Made by a program: the position numbers and the translations under genes. The notes under the pieces were generated by a model. The model made no database searches and was not told the origin of the DNA. It saw only the letters and a list, made by a program, of their open reading frames with translations. Below, piece by piece: positions 20,541 through 29,894 of a DNA stretch of 36,625 nucleotides. Location: assembly GCA_017438865.1 (NCBI GenBank), contig JAFRUN010000015.1, positions 1 to 36,625 on the forward strand, written 5' to 3'. This DNA comes from Clostridia bacterium. GTDB lineage: Bacteria > Bacillota > Clostridia > Christensenellales > CAG-138. How positions within the stretch are numbered: position 1 is the stretch's first letter; every line of letters starts with the position of its first letter.

Positions 20541-23500
20541 TTACGGATTGCTGTATTTGGCGATCAGGGCGTTCATCTCGTCCTTTGAGATCTTCAGTTC
20601 CTTGCGGATCTGTTCAAGCACGACCGTCGGCCGCTTTTCGACCTTGTTGCGCAGCGTCGCGACCTCGCTTTCCCATTTCGATATGGATTTCGGATGCCCC
20701 CAGCGTTTGATGTGCCGCTCCATTTCCGGCCGGTATTCCTCGACGACCTGATCGAACAGCTCCAGCAGCTTTTCCGAAGTGAATTTCGTCATCACGACTT
20801 CCACATAGCGTTCAAAGAACCGGTGCTTCCACTCCTCGTTGGTCTTCAGCGAAACGGTGAAGTAGAACTTGGTCAGCGATCCGTGCGCCGCCGCCACGCC
20901 CTCCTTGTTAAAGTAGACGTGCATCATGTCGCGGTCGTATTTGCTCATGAAGCAGTAGTCGAGGTCGTACAGGATCGGACGCCACTTGATCTTGTAATCG
21001 ACGGTGCGCCAGTATTTCTGGTTGAACGTGTCGGTCTCGAGCATGAACGTGCGGCAGATGACGTAATCCATGAACGCGTCGGCGTCGACCTTTTCGGTAT
21101 AGCTCTGATATGCGCTGTCGCTCGACAGCGTCTGCGCCTTGAAGATCTTCTTGAATTCGGTGTTGCTGCCCTTCATCGCGATCGAACCGTTGCGCATGAT
21201 GGTGTTGACCGTGTCGGGATCCACGCCGTAATGCGTGGCAAGGTACTTGGAATTCAGCTCCTCGTTGAAATCGTACACGCCGTAATATGTGCCGTTGATA
21301 TACAGCACGCAGCAGCGCGAATTGGCGCAGTCGACGTTCAGTCCCATGCAGGCGCGGGTGACGAACGTATCGCGCATGCGCGCCATGTCGTAATCCTGTC
21401 CCGCGTTGCGCAGCGCAAACGCGCCGAACTCGGTGAACTCGTACCCCGGGAAGAACGGATAGTCGACCGTCTTCATGCCGTACTCCGCCCGGAGTCCGAA
21501 CGTCAGCGATTTCTGCGCGTACGTCAGCGTGCCGCGGCCCTTTGCCTTGACGTCGCACGGGAACGAAGTGCCGATCAGCCCGTCCGGCTCGTAGTAATTC
21601 ACATAGCCCTTCCGTTCCTTGATGTTCTTATGTTCCCTGACCTTATAGACGGTGTTGAAATCGGTCGGATCCATCGCAAGGCACACGACCGGAACGGTAT
21701 GCGGCTCTTCAAACAGATAATGGAACGTGACGATCTCGCTCGGAAGCATGCCGTCGACATACGCGATCGCGCGGATGACGGCGTTCTTGGAGATCGTGAT
21801 CGGACCGGAATAGAGCGTCGAGCTTTTGCCCGGCTCGCTGCCGTTTGTCGTGTAATAGATTTGTGCGTTCGGACTTAACGAGGTGATCGAAAGATCGAAG
21901 GACTGCGTGTGATAGAGCGCGTTCTCCGAAAAGACCGGCATGGACGCGTACCCGCGGTATGCGGAATCGCTGTTCTTTTTGCCTTTCGTCTTGGTCGTGA
22001 AGAATACGCGGCTGATCTGATTGTTGCCCTCTACCCTGCCGCTCGTGACGCCGTTTTGCTGTACGCCGGTCTCGAAGATATCGCGGATGATGCCGTTTGC
22101 ATCGGAAAGATACAGTTTTTCACCGGAAGGGCTCACGCCGAACGGCGCGTCGCTGCTCTTGCGCTCGCCGTAGGACGCGGTCGCCTCGATCACGGCGTAG
22201 CCGTTCGCTTTCAGCGACAGGGATGAAATGCGGTATTTCTGCGGTTCTTCGAGCGAATCGCTCAGATACCAGCCGTCCAGCGAGACGGTGCTCTGCGAGC
22301 CGTTATACAGCTCGATCCAATCCTTTTCGCTGCTTCCCCGATCATGAATGGCGCATACCTCGGAGATGTATACGCCGTCAGATTGAAAAAAACCGATCGT
22401 CTCCGCCGTCTTTTCGCCGTGTCCGTTCGGCGCGCCGGGCGTCGGATACCGGTAATAGACCTGCTCGTTCGCCTCGTTCAGCCCGATCGAAACGTTGTCC
22501 GGAAGCTCCGGAACCGTGATCCAGTCGAGCCGTCCGGTCTGCGCGTTGTAGAGATACAGCGTTTCGCCCGTGCCGAGCGAAAAGCTCGCGTGAAGCTCGT
22601 TTGCGATGCCCGTCTTGCCGGACAGGAAGATGACGAGATACTGTCCGCCGGAGAGCGACATGCTTTCGGGCAGCGCCCATTTTTTGAGGTTCTTCGGATT
22701 GTCCGAAAGATACCAGTCGCGCAGCGAAACCGCTTGATCGGTCGAATTATAAAGCTCCACCCAGTCGCAGCGCTCGCCCTCGCAGTCCGCAATGCTGTAG
22801 GTATTCTTCGGAAGCGCCTCGCTGATGCGCAGCGAATCGGGCCGTTTTGCGTTCAGCGTCGGATCGACGGGTTCGTCGTCCTTCGGCTCGTCCGGATCGG
22901 GCTCCGGCGTTTCCTCCGGGCGGTACGGCGCCTTGTCGGTGATCTCCGTCGTATTCGCCGCGCCGGGCGTCGGCGTTTCGCAGAAGCCGAACGTGCCGTC
23001 CGCACGGCGTGCGTAGGTCACGTCCTTATACGGTATTTCCGGCATAACGACCGTTTCGAGTTCAAAGCCGTTCGGATCGAACAGATACAGCGTTTCGCCG
23101 TACCGGCTGACGCCGAGATCGACGCATACATGCCCGTCCTTCGTCGAGCAGTTTTTATCGCAGCAGAAGACGACAAGATAGCCGTTTGCGGGCAGTACGC
23201 CGGACAGGTTCGCATCGTCATAATCGCTCGGCTCGTCGCACAGCGTGAAGCCGTCGAGCGCGATATCCGCGTTCGTGGTGTTATGCAGCTCCACCCAGTC
23301 GCATTTGAGGCACCCGCCGCACGACAAAAGCGTGTTGCGCGCGGAGATCTCGCTGATCTCGACGCCGGTCATCGGTTCGGGCGCTTCGGGTTCCTTCACC
23401 TCCGGCTGGCGGTCGGAAATCTTTGTTGTGTTTGCGCTGCCGGGCGTGGGCGATTCGCAGTAACCGTAGGTTCCGTTTTCACGGCGCGCATAGGAGATGT

Positions 23501-23966
23501 CGCGGTGCAGCTCCGGCACGGCAAGCTCGTCGATCGTCTGCATATGCGGGTTGATCAAAACGAGGTCCTCCCCCGCCGACTTCAGCGAAAAGCCGAGGCA
23601 GATGGGGCTTTCGCCGTCCCACGCAAGCGTGTCGGTCTTTTCCATCTTGGTCGCAAGCAGCAAAAGGTATCCGTCCGCCGGAAGAACGATCTCCGGCATG
23701 GTGAACGCCTTGTCGGAATTTCTGATATTGTCGGTGATGCCCCAGCCGAGCAGATTGATCGGCTGATCCGATTCGTTGTGCAGCTCGATCCAGTCCGGCG
23801 AACCGTAATAGTCGTGCTCGTAGCTCTTGCCGTTGCTGGAAACGACCTCGCTGATTACGATCCCTTTCTTTGCGCCGTCGGAGCCCGTGCCGCACGCGGC
23901 AAGGGACGCCGACGTGCCGAGCACCAGAAGCCACGCAAGGATTTTTTTGAAATGTGCAGATCGCAT
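20541..23966 (-). CDS. Large lipoprotein: four lamin-tail domains, chitobiase-like domain and CotH kinase domain
   Basis: A 1141-residue surface lipoprotein. The signal peptide ends in lipobox LAAC (Cys25). Four lamin-tail domains lie at about 35-165, 198-325, 375-500 and 529-650; each has an ISE opening, a DW(I/V)EL(H/Y)N core and, in most, PTPG(S/A)(A/P)N at the end. A chitobiase/hexosaminidase C-terminal-like domain (IYYTTNGSEP, about 680-755) follows. Residues 756-1141 are a CotH kinase domain with LRNAGQDYDMARMRD, GVYDFNEELN and WRPILYDLDYCF. CotH phosphorylates spore-coat proteins; this type is exported, so it may act on surface or wall proteins, or only bind. The ATG at 23964-23966 is preferred over one eight codons upstream because GGAGGA is correctly spaced. 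It is monocistronic. Confidence 0.9.
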   Translation of the reverse strand: MRSAHFKKILAWLLVLGTSASLAACGTGSDGAKKGIVISEVVSSNGKSYEHDYYGSPDWIELHNESDQPINLLGWGITDNIRNSDKAFTMPEIVLPADGYLLLLATKMEKTDTLAWDGESPICLGFSLKSAGEDLVLINPHMQTIDELAVPELHRDISYARRENGTYGYCESPTPGSANTTKISDRQPEVKEPEAPEPMTGVEISEISARNTLLSCGGCLKCDWVELHNTTNADIALDGFTLCDEPSDYDDANLSGVLPANGYLVVFCCDKNCSTKDGHVCVDLGVSRYGETLYLFDPNGFELETVVMPEIPYKDVTYARRADGTFGFCETPTPGAANTTEITDKAPYRPEETPEPDPDEPKDDEPVDPTLNAKRPDSLRISEALPKNTYSIADCEGERCDWVELYNSTDQAVSLRDWYLSDNPKNLKKWALPESMSLSGGQYLVIFLSGKTGIANELHASFSLGTGETLYLYNAQTGRLDWITVPELPDNVSIGLNEANEQVYYRYPTPGAPNGHGEKTAETIGFFQSDGVYISEVCAIHDRGSSEKDWIELYNGSQSTVSLDGWYLSDSLEEPQKYRISSLSLKANGYAVIEATASYGERKSSDAPFGVSPSGEKLYLSDANGIIRDIFETGVQQNGVTSGRVEGNNQISRVFFTTKTKGKKNSDSAYRGYASMPVFSENALYHTQSFDLSITSLSPNAQIYYTTNGSEPGKSSTLYSGPITISKNAVIRAIAYVDGMLPSEIVTFHYLFEEPHTVPVVCLAMDPTDFNTVYKVREHKNIKERKGYVNYYEPDGLIGTSFPCDVKAKGRGTLTYAQKSLTFGLRAEYGMKTVDYPFFPGYEFTEFGAFALRNAGQDYDMARMRDTFVTRACMGLNVDCANSRCCVLYINGTYYGVYDFNEELNSKYLATHYGVDPDTVNTIMRNGSIAMKGSNTEFKKIFKAQTLSSDSAYQSYTEKVDADAFMDYVICRTFMLETDTFNQKYWRTVDYKIKWRPILYDLDYCFMSKYDRDMMHVYFNKEGVAAAHGSLTKFYFTVSLKTNEEWKHRFFERYVEVVMTKFTSEKLLELFDQVVEEYRPEMERHIKRWGHPKSISKWESEVATLRNKVEKRPTVVLEQIRKELKISKDEMNALIAKYSNP

Positions 23967-24026
23967 ATCCGATCCTCCGTCCGATCTCAAATCATGCGGA
24001 ACCGAAATCCCCCATGATGTTTATAC

Positions 24027-24055
24027 AGTATACCACGATTTGACCGTGTTGAAAA
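24027..24055 (-). promoter_or_regulatory. Promoter of CotH-family lipoprotein gene
   Basis: Minus strand: -35 TTTTCA (24050-24055), 17-bp spacer, -10 TATACT (24027-24032) preceded by TGG, an extended -10. The leader is about 54 nt. Confidence 0.75.
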
Positions 24056-24123
24056 GCCGCGAAACGTCCGCTTTCGCAAAATAGTTGTAAGACGATTGTA
24101 AACAATTTGAAAAGCGGGCGCGA

Positions 24124-25911
24124 TTATCCGTCGGATCGTCCGTCGAGCGCGTTTTTGAGCCGGTAGAGCTTGCTCTCCTCCAGCATGGCGACGACGTGTG
24201 TGCCGTCCGCCTCGTGCGATTCCGAAAGCACCGTGCCGATCTCGTGCAGCACGCGGATCGCATCGTACCGGTCGTACGGGATCACCAGCTCCACGCGCTG
24301 CTGCGTGCGGTTCAGCTCCGTTTCGATCCGTTCGAGCAGCGCCGGGATCCCCATGCCCGTCTTTGCGCTGATCGACACGGCGTTCTCGCGCTTCGATGGG
24401 ATCGCTTCGGGCAGATCGCACTTGTTGTAGACCTCGATGCACGGCGTATTGCCCGCGCCGAGTCCCTCCAGCACCTGTTCCGTCACGCGCATCTGCACCT
24501 CATAGTACGGACAGCCCGCGTCGACGACGTGCAGGATCAGGTCGGCGTCCTTCACCTCCTCGAGCGTGGAACGGAACGCCTGCACCAGATCGTGCGGCAG
24601 CTTGTTGATGAACCCGACGGTGTCCGAGAGCAGGCACGGCGTGCCGTTCGGCAGCGTGACGCCGCGCACCACGGGATCGAGCGTTGCAAACAGCTTGTCC
24701 TCGGCGAGCACGTCGCTGTTCGACAGCACGTTCAGAAGCGTACTCTTGCCGGCGTTCGTATACCCGACCAGTGCGACGACCGGCGTTTCGCTCTTCTTGC
24801 GCACGGAGCGGCGGATGCCGCGCTGTTTTTCGACCTCTTTGAGTTCCTGTTCAAGCTCATAGATGCGCCGGTGGATGCGGCGGCGGTCGATCTCGAGCTT
24901 TTTCTCACCGGGACCGCGCATACCGACGCCGCTTGCGCCTTGACGCGACATTGCCACGCCGACGCCCAGAAGCCGCGGCAGGCGGTATTTGAGCTGACTG
25001 AGCTCCACCTGCAGTTTGCCCTCGCGCGTGGTCGCGCGCGCGGCGAAGATATCGAGGATCAGCATCGTGCGGTCGATGACCGGCGTGCCGAGGATGCTTT
25101 CGAGGTTGCGGATCTGGATCGCGGTGAGCTCGTCGTCGAAGATGAAAACATCCGCTTCCGTCGCGCTGCCGATCAGTCGGAGCTCGTCCGCCTTGCCGGA
25201 ACCGACATAGGTGCCGTTGTCGACGGGGCGCTTACGCTGGCGCTCCATGTGCACGACGTTGACGCCCGCGGTGTCCGCAAGCGCCTTCAGTTCTTCGAGC
25301 GTGTCATAGCCGTCGTCGTTGTCGATTCCGACGAGCACCGCGCGCTCCGGCTCCGCCTGTGTGACCGCATACGCCGGCGCTTTCAGCCGGTTGTCCGCTT
25401 CGATCAGCGCGGAGAGCAGCGCGTCCTGCGGAAGACGGTCCGCGCGCATCGGTCCGTAGATCAGCGGTTTGCGCTCCTCGCCCTCCATCTCGCCGACGAA
25501 CGCGACGTACACCGACGTCGGCTGTCCGTCCTTCACGCCGACCGCCGCCATCGCGTCGAGCCGCATAGAGTTCAGCGTGCCGAGATCGACGTCAGAAAGG
25601 TATCCGCTGCCGTTCGGATGCGTGTGGATGCAGCGCACGCCCGCAAGCCGGTCCGCGTTGCGCACGAGACGCATATCGGGCATGGAAACCGTTGCGGCGT
25701 CGCCGATCGAAACGTCCCGCACCGCGCCGCTGCGCGACAGATAGACCGATATTTCGCGTCCGATGCGTCCGGTGAAATCGGCGAGCTTATAGAGCAGGTC
25801 CGCAGACGCAAACACGCCGCTCGGCTGCGTTTCATCGTACAGCGAGCGCATCTCGTTCAGTATGGTATCGCGGATGCCCGCGACGTTTCCGTTGATTTTC
25901 TTTTCTTCCAT
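24124..25911 (-). CDS. hflX: GTPase HflX with N-terminal JAMM-like extension
   Basis: A 595-residue HflX, a ribosome-binding GTPase that splits stalled ribosomes. After an N-terminal extension (1 to about 190), the HflX domain has GVNVVHMERQ and VGSGKADELR, the glycine-rich linker MRGPGEKKLEIDRR, then the G domain: Walker A GYTNAGKST, G3 DTVGF, G4 NKCD, G5 ISAKTG. The extension holds HTHPN at residues 96-100, then Ser106 and Asp109, matching the JAMM/MPN metal pattern HxHPx6SxxD. The ATG at 25911 lies 5 bp after the nnrE/nnrD stop and has no clear Shine-Dalgarno, so it may rely on coupling. A longer upstream frame runs into the epimerase gene and is rejected. Long HflX is common in Clostridia. 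Confidence 0.93.
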   Translation of the reverse strand: MEEKKINGNVAGIRDTILNEMRSLYDETQPSGVFASADLLYKLADFTGRIGREISVYLSRSGAVRDVSIGDAATVSMPDMRLVRNADRLAGVRCIHTHPNGSGYLSDVDLGTLNSMRLDAMAAVGVKDGQPTSVYVAFVGEMEGEERKPLIYGPMRADRLPQDALLSALIEADNRLKAPAYAVTQAEPERAVLVGIDNDDGYDTLEELKALADTAGVNVVHMERQRKRPVDNGTYVGSGKADELRLIGSATEADVFIFDDELTAIQIRNLESILGTPVIDRTMLILDIFAARATTREGKLQVELSQLKYRLPRLLGVGVAMSRQGASGVGMRGPGEKKLEIDRRRIHRRIYELEQELKEVEKQRGIRRSVRKKSETPVVALVGYTNAGKSTLLNVLSNSDVLAEDKLFATLDPVVRGVTLPNGTPCLLSDTVGFINKLPHDLVQAFRSTLEEVKDADLILHVVDAGCPYYEVQMRVTEQVLEGLGAGNTPCIEVYNKCDLPEAIPSKRENAVSISAKTGMGIPALLERIETELNRTQQRVELVIPYDRYDAIRVLHEIGTVLSESHEADGTHVVAMLEESKLYRLKNALDGRSDG

Positions 25912-25916
25912 ATTGT

Positions 25917-27359
25917 TTATTGTACCATATCGATCACGTCGCTTGCAAGCAGCGCGCGTTCTCCGAGGAGTTTCATCGCGCGGTCCGCGCTCGTTCCCAA
26001 AAGATACGCGCCCGCCCGCGCCGCGTCGAAGGCGGAAAGTCCCTGTGCGAGCAGCGCGGTGACGAGCCCCGTCAGTACATCGCCGCTGCCGCCCTTCGCC
26101 AGGCCGGGGTTCCCGAACGTCAAAAACGCCGTGCGTCCGTTTGCGTGCACCAGCGTGGTCGCGCCCTTCAGAAGCGTTGTGCACGGAAACGCTTTGACCG
26201 CGCCGAGCGGATCGGAAAGAACGTCCGGAACGGTGCAGTCCAAAAGCCGCGCCATCTCGCCCGCGTGCGGCGTCAGAACGACGTTTTTATGCAAAAGACG
26301 CAGGAGCGATCGCTCTTTTGCCGTCTGATTCAGCGCGTCCGCGTCCAGCACGAGCTTCGTTCCCGATCTGAGCGCCGCTTCGATCACCGGAAGAAGATTT
26401 CCCTTTCCTCCGCCGCTTCCCACGGCGATCGCCTGTTTGTTCTCCATCGCCGCGATCGCTCTTCCGGCGGCGGCTTCGCACCAGTCGTCCGTGCCGGTCG
26501 GGATCGTGATCGCTTCCGGAACCGCCGCGAAAAACGGGCGCACCGGATCCGGCGTGCACACGGACACGAGTCCCGCCCCGCCGCGCAAAGCCGCGCGCGC
26601 CGAAAGCAGCGCGGCGCCCGGATAGGTCTTCGAACCCACGCACAAAAGCGCATGCCCGTTCATTCCCTTGTGTGAATCGAACGGCCGCTTCGGCAAAAGC
26701 GCTGCAATTTCGGCTTCCTCCTGATAAAAAAGCTCCGGCTCGCCTTCGTCTGCGTACAGCGGCTGTACCGTGACCGTCCCGCAAAGCGCGCGTCCCTGTC
26801 CGAGAAGCATGCCCGTCTTTTTCGCCTGCATCGTGACGGTTCGCGCCGCATGCACCGCAGCGCCCATGATTTCACCGCTGTCGGCGTGCAGTCCCGATGG
26901 GATGTCTGCGGAAACGATCGACTTGCCGCTTTCGTTCATCCGCCCAATCAGATCCCGCACCGCGCCCTCGACCGGACGGTTCAGCCCGACGCCGAACAGC
27001 GCGTCGATCAGAATTTCATGTTCCTCCGGCTGCCACTCCGCAAAGACCGGAACGCCGTCCGCCCTTGCCGCGTCGAGATAATGCGCCGCATCGGGCGTGC
27101 AGTTTTTTTCGTCGCCGGAAAGAACGATCCGCGCGTCGACGCCTTCCCGTTTGAGAAGCCATGCGGCGGCGATCCCGTCCCCGCCGTTGTTGCCGGTGCC
27201 CGAGATCGCGGTCACGGTTTCGTTGTTTTTTCGCAATGCCTTTACGGCGGAAACGATCCCCTCCGCGGCGGTATGCATCAGCGAAAGCGACGAAACGCCC
27301 GACGCGATGACCTCGCGGTCGCGTTCTTTTGCCTGCGCCGCCGTTACGATTCGCTCCAT
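25917..27359 (-). CDS. nnr: Bifunctional NAD(P)H-hydrate epimerase and ADP-dependent dehydratase
   Basis: A 480-residue fusion that repairs hydrated NADH and NADPH. The N-terminal epimerase domain (1 to about 205) has AISGTGNNGGDGIAAA and DALFGVGLNR. The C-terminal ribokinase-like dehydratase domain (about 225-480) has GSGGGKGN, LDADALN, LTPHAGEMARLL, LLKGATTLV and the catalytic GLAKGGSGDVLTG. Both halves look complete. It overlaps recX by 16 bp at its 5' end and precedes hflX by 5 bp, so the three are an operon. Confidence 0.95.
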   Translation of the reverse strand: MERIVTAAQAKERDREVIASGVSSLSLMHTAAEGIVSAVKALRKNNETVTAISGTGNNGGDGIAAAWLLKREGVDARIVLSGDEKNCTPDAAHYLDAARADGVPVFAEWQPEEHEILIDALFGVGLNRPVEGAVRDLIGRMNESGKSIVSADIPSGLHADSGEIMGAAVHAARTVTMQAKKTGMLLGQGRALCGTVTVQPLYADEGEPELFYQEEAEIAALLPKRPFDSHKGMNGHALLCVGSKTYPGAALLSARAALRGGAGLVSVCTPDPVRPFFAAVPEAITIPTGTDDWCEAAAGRAIAAMENKQAIAVGSGGGKGNLLPVIEAALRSGTKLVLDADALNQTAKERSLLRLLHKNVVLTPHAGEMARLLDCTVPDVLSDPLGAVKAFPCTTLLKGATTLVHANGRTAFLTFGNPGLAKGGSGDVLTGLVTALLAQGLSAFDAARAGAYLLGTSADRAMKLLGERALLASDVIDMVQ

Positions 27360-27838
27360 GCTTCCTCCTCCGAAAGCGCTGCCTCCAGCGCCTTTCTCGA
27401 AACCTCATAGGAAAATCCGCGCGCGATCAGCCGCGAAAGCACGCGCTCCCGGCGCTTCTCCGGTTCGAGCGAAGAAAACTGCCTTGCAAACTTTTCTGCG
27501 ATCGCTCGCGCGTTTCCGGCTTCCTCGTCCGCGCCGACCGCATCCAGCGCGGCGTTGATATACGCGTCGTCCACGCCGTGTCCCTTGAGCTGTTCCCACA
27601 GATGACGGCGGCTCACGGGCTTCGACGCAAGGCGCGTTTCCACAAACCGCCGCGCATAGCGTTCGTCGTTCAAAAGCCCGAGCTCGACGAGGCGGCCGAC
27701 CGTTGCGTCGACGTCCGCTTCGCCGAATTCCTTTCCGTCGAGATACGCCTGCATCTCCGATACCGTACGGTCGCGTGCCGTGAGATACTTCATCGCGTAT
27801 TCCATCGGCGAAAGCGATTTCTTCGGCTGCTCTTTCAT
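27344..27838 (-). CDS. recX: Regulatory protein RecX
   Basis: A 164-residue RecX, which modulates RecA filaments. Three-helix repeats are visible: AMKYLTARDRTVSEMQAYL, VGRLVELGLLNDERYARRFVETRL, and RHLWEQLKGHGVDDAYINAAL, with a last repeat KRRERVLSRLIARGFSYEVSRKAL. Length is normal. AGAGGAG precedes the ATG at 27836-27838. It is the first gene of the recX-nnr-hflX operon; recA is not in the window. Confidence 0.92.
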   Translation of the reverse strand: MKEQPKKSLSPMEYAMKYLTARDRTVSEMQAYLDGKEFGEADVDATVGRLVELGLLNDERYARRFVETRLASKPVSRRHLWEQLKGHGVDDAYINAALDAVGADEEAGNARAIAEKFARQFSSLEPEKRRERVLSRLIARGFSYEVSRKALEAALSEEEAWSES

Positions 27839-27868
27839 CGCGTGCTCCTCTTTTCATTCGTTGGAAAC

Positions 27869-27897
27869 AGTATAACACATCTGAGCCGATCTGAAAA
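27869..27897 (-). promoter_or_regulatory. Promoter of recX operon
   Basis: Minus strand: -35 TTTTCA (27892-27897), 17-bp spacer, -10 TATACT (27869-27874) preceded by TGT. The same -35 and -10 sequences as the CotH-family promoter. Leader about 24 nt. Confidence 0.75.
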
Positions 27898-28095
27898 GAA
27901 ATCCCGAAAAATCTGCAACCTTTTGTTCTTCTCCCGCGTCTTACTTTATGAGAAGCGCGCTGCGCGGCTTTTTCCCGCCGTATGTATAAAAGATGTGCCT
28001 AAAATGTAACTTATTAGTAAATGCTTTTCGAAAAGGATGGTTTTTTCGGAAAAAGTGTGTAAAATGAAAGCATCAATGAAGAAGGAAACGAATCT

Positions 28096-29829
28096 ATGAA
28101 CAAAAAACATGTATTCTGGCTGTTGCCGCTCGTTACGGCGCTCCTGATCCTCTGCCTTGCTTGCAGCGGATCCGGAACCGACGCGCAGGTGGATTACGAT
28201 CCGAGCACCGGCGAGAAGATCGTTCCGGACAATTCCACGGAAGCGGAGCAGATTTCGATCGTTACCCCCGAGCCGGATCTGCACCGTGAGGAGCTCAATG
28301 CCATTCTGAACCGCGTCACCATGCTCGAAGGCGTCCGGATCAACGGCGTGAACGTCGGCGGCATGACGAAGGAAGAAGCAAAGACCGCGGTGCTTCCGTC
28401 GATCGAAGAAAGCAAAAAGAATCTCAGCGTCAAGGTCACCCTCGGCGACGCCTCCGAAACGTTCTCCGGCGAAACGATCGCGACCGTGAACGATCTCGAC
28501 GCGCTGATCGACGAGGCGTTCAATCTCGTGCGTGAAGACAACGGCTTTGAAGCCGTTTCCGCGGAGGTCGAACGGATCAGAACCGAAGGAAAAGACTTTC
28601 CCGTTACCGTTGCGTTCGACGAGGACGCTTTGAAAACCGCTGTCAACGCGTTTGCCGACGCGCATGATACCAAACCGGTCGACGCGTCCGTCGGCTACAA
28701 TAAGAAAGACAACAAGATCGACTTTACGCCCGACGTTCCCGGTCTCGCGGTGAACCGTGAGGCGCTCGTTGCCGCGCTGCTCGCGGCGCACGGCGGCGAA
28801 ACGCTCGAAGCGCCCGCAGAAGAAACCGCCGCGGAGGTCTCCCTCGCCGATGTGCAGGCGCATTACGTTCTGCGCAAAAGCTATACGACCAATTACAGCA
28901 AGAGCAACAAAAACCGTAAGGAAAATATCCGCCACGGAACGATGGATCTGCTGACCGGCACGGTCGTCCATCCCGGCGAGGTCTTCTCGATGAACAAGTG
29001 CCTCGGCACGCGCAAGAACGACGGACACTGGAAGATCGCGACCGCGTTCCAGCAGGGCAAGCATGTCAAGGAATACGGCGGCGGCGTCTGCCAGATCTCG
29101 TCCACGCTCTACAACTGCGCGGTCATGGCGGACATGGAGATCGTCTTCCGTCAGAACCACTCGATGCCCGTCGACTATGTCGACAAGGGACGCGACGCCA
29201 CGATCAACTCGATCGGCAACATCATCGACTTCAAGTTCAAAAACTCCAGCAAGGCGGACATTCTCATCATCGCGAACGCAAACGGAAGCACCCTGACCAT
29301 CGAAATCTGGGGCATTCCGATCATCGAGGATTCCAACGGCGAATACGACGAGATCCGTATCCCGACGCCCAAGAAGACCAAGACGCTGAAGCCCGCCGGC
29401 GAGGTGCTCTATACGGTCGATCCGAGCAAACCGGTCGGATACAAGGAAAAGGTTTCCGGCAGACGCGACGGCTCCGTCTGGGAAAGCGTAAAGGAATACT
29501 ATCTGAACGGCGTTCTCGTCAAGAAGGAGAAGCTCGCGACCTCGACCTATAAAGCGTATGCCGGCGAGTATATCGTCGGTCCGGACGCAACGGAAGCGCC
29601 CGACACGCCGAAGCCCTCCGAACCGGGTTCCGATACGCCGAAACCGACCGAGCCGGGTTCCGATACGCCGAAGCCCACCGAGCCGGGCTCCGATACGCCG
29701 AAGCCCTCCGATCCCCCGACGGATCCGCCGACCAACCCGCCGACGGACCCCCCGACGCCGAAGCCCACCGATCCCCCGACGCCGAAGCCCACGGATCCCC
29801 CGTCCGGCGGCGATGAGGGCGGAGAATAA
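28096..29829 (+). CDS. VanW-family cell-wall protein with G5 domain and proline-rich tail
   Basis: A 577-residue exported protein. A hydrophobic N-terminus (8-22) ends in LCLACSGSG; Cys23 could be lipidated but the lipobox is not canonical (Cys at -3). Residues about 70-250 resemble the YoaR-type peptidoglycan-binding domain. VanW follows at about 256-395, with GEVFSMNKCLG and GGGVCQISSTLYN, and G5 at about 432-494 (VDPSKPVGYKEKV). The tail from about 500 is Pro/Lys/Thr/Asp-rich with 10-residue repeats. G5 and the peptidoglycan-binding domain indicate wall contact; the VanW reaction is unknown. The ATG follows AAGAAGGAAACG. A TAAAAT at 28057-28062 may be its -10, with a poor -35. Confidence 0.92.
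   Translation: MNKKHVFWLLPLVTALLILCLACSGSGTDAQVDYDPSTGEKIVPDNSTEAEQISIVTPEPDLHREELNAILNRVTMLEGVRINGVNVGGMTKEEAKTAVLPSIEESKKNLSVKVTLGDASETFSGETIATVNDLDALIDEAFNLVREDNGFEAVSAEVERIRTEGKDFPVTVAFDEDALKTAVNAFADAHDTKPVDASVGYNKKDNKIDFTPDVPGLAVNREALVAALLAAHGGETLEAPAEETAAEVSLADVQAHYVLRKSYTTNYSKSNKNRKENIRHGTMDLLTGTVVHPGEVFSMNKCLGTRKNDGHWKIATAFQQGKHVKEYGGGVCQISSTLYNCAVMADMEIVFRQNHSMPVDYVDKGRDATINSIGNIIDFKFKNSSKADILIIANANGSTLTIEIWGIPIIEDSNGEYDEIRIPTPKKTKTLKPAGEVLYTVDPSKPVGYKEKVSGRRDGSVWESVKEYYLNGVLVKKEKLATSTYKAYAGEYIVGPDATEAPDTPKPSEPGSDTPKPTEPGSDTPKPTEPGSDTPKPSDPPTDPPTNPPTDPPTPKPTDPPTPKPTDPPSGGDEGGE
29602..29721 (+). repeat. 30-bp tandem repeat in the VanW gene tail
   Basis: Units starting at 29602, 29632 and 29662 each encode DTPKP(S/T)EPGS; a fourth, from 29692, diverges into DTPKPSDPPT and Pro-rich DPPT sequence. 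Silent differences between units show it is an old or slowly changing array. Such arrays change copy number easily. Confidence 0.9.
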
Positions 29830-29837
29830 TACCATGA

Positions 29838-29868
29838 CGGGACTGTCTTTTCGGACAGTCCCGCTTTG
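29838..29868 (+). terminator. Terminator after VanW-family gene
   Basis: CGGGACTGTC and GACAGTCCCG (29838-29847 with 29854-29863) around TTTTCG, then CTTT. The T tail is short. Confidence 0.75.
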
Positions 29869-29894
29869 CACATTTCCGGAAAGAAGAGGCGCCT

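Noticed and set aside
22344-24017. 557-residue plus-strand frame opposite the CotH-family gene
   Set aside because: Antisense of a large lipoprotein gene; no start site or recognisable domain.
24196-26328. 710-residue plus-strand frame opposite hflX and nnr
   Set aside because: Antisense shadow of two recognised genes; no ribosome site and biased composition.
29602-29800. Short regularly spaced repeats resembling a CRISPR array
   Set aside because: The repeats are directly tandem without spacers and lie in frame within the VanW-family coding region.
27946-29871. 641-residue minus-strand frame opposite the VanW gene
   Set aside because: Repetitive Arg/Gly sequence produced by reading the Pro/Thr-rich tail backwards; no family match.
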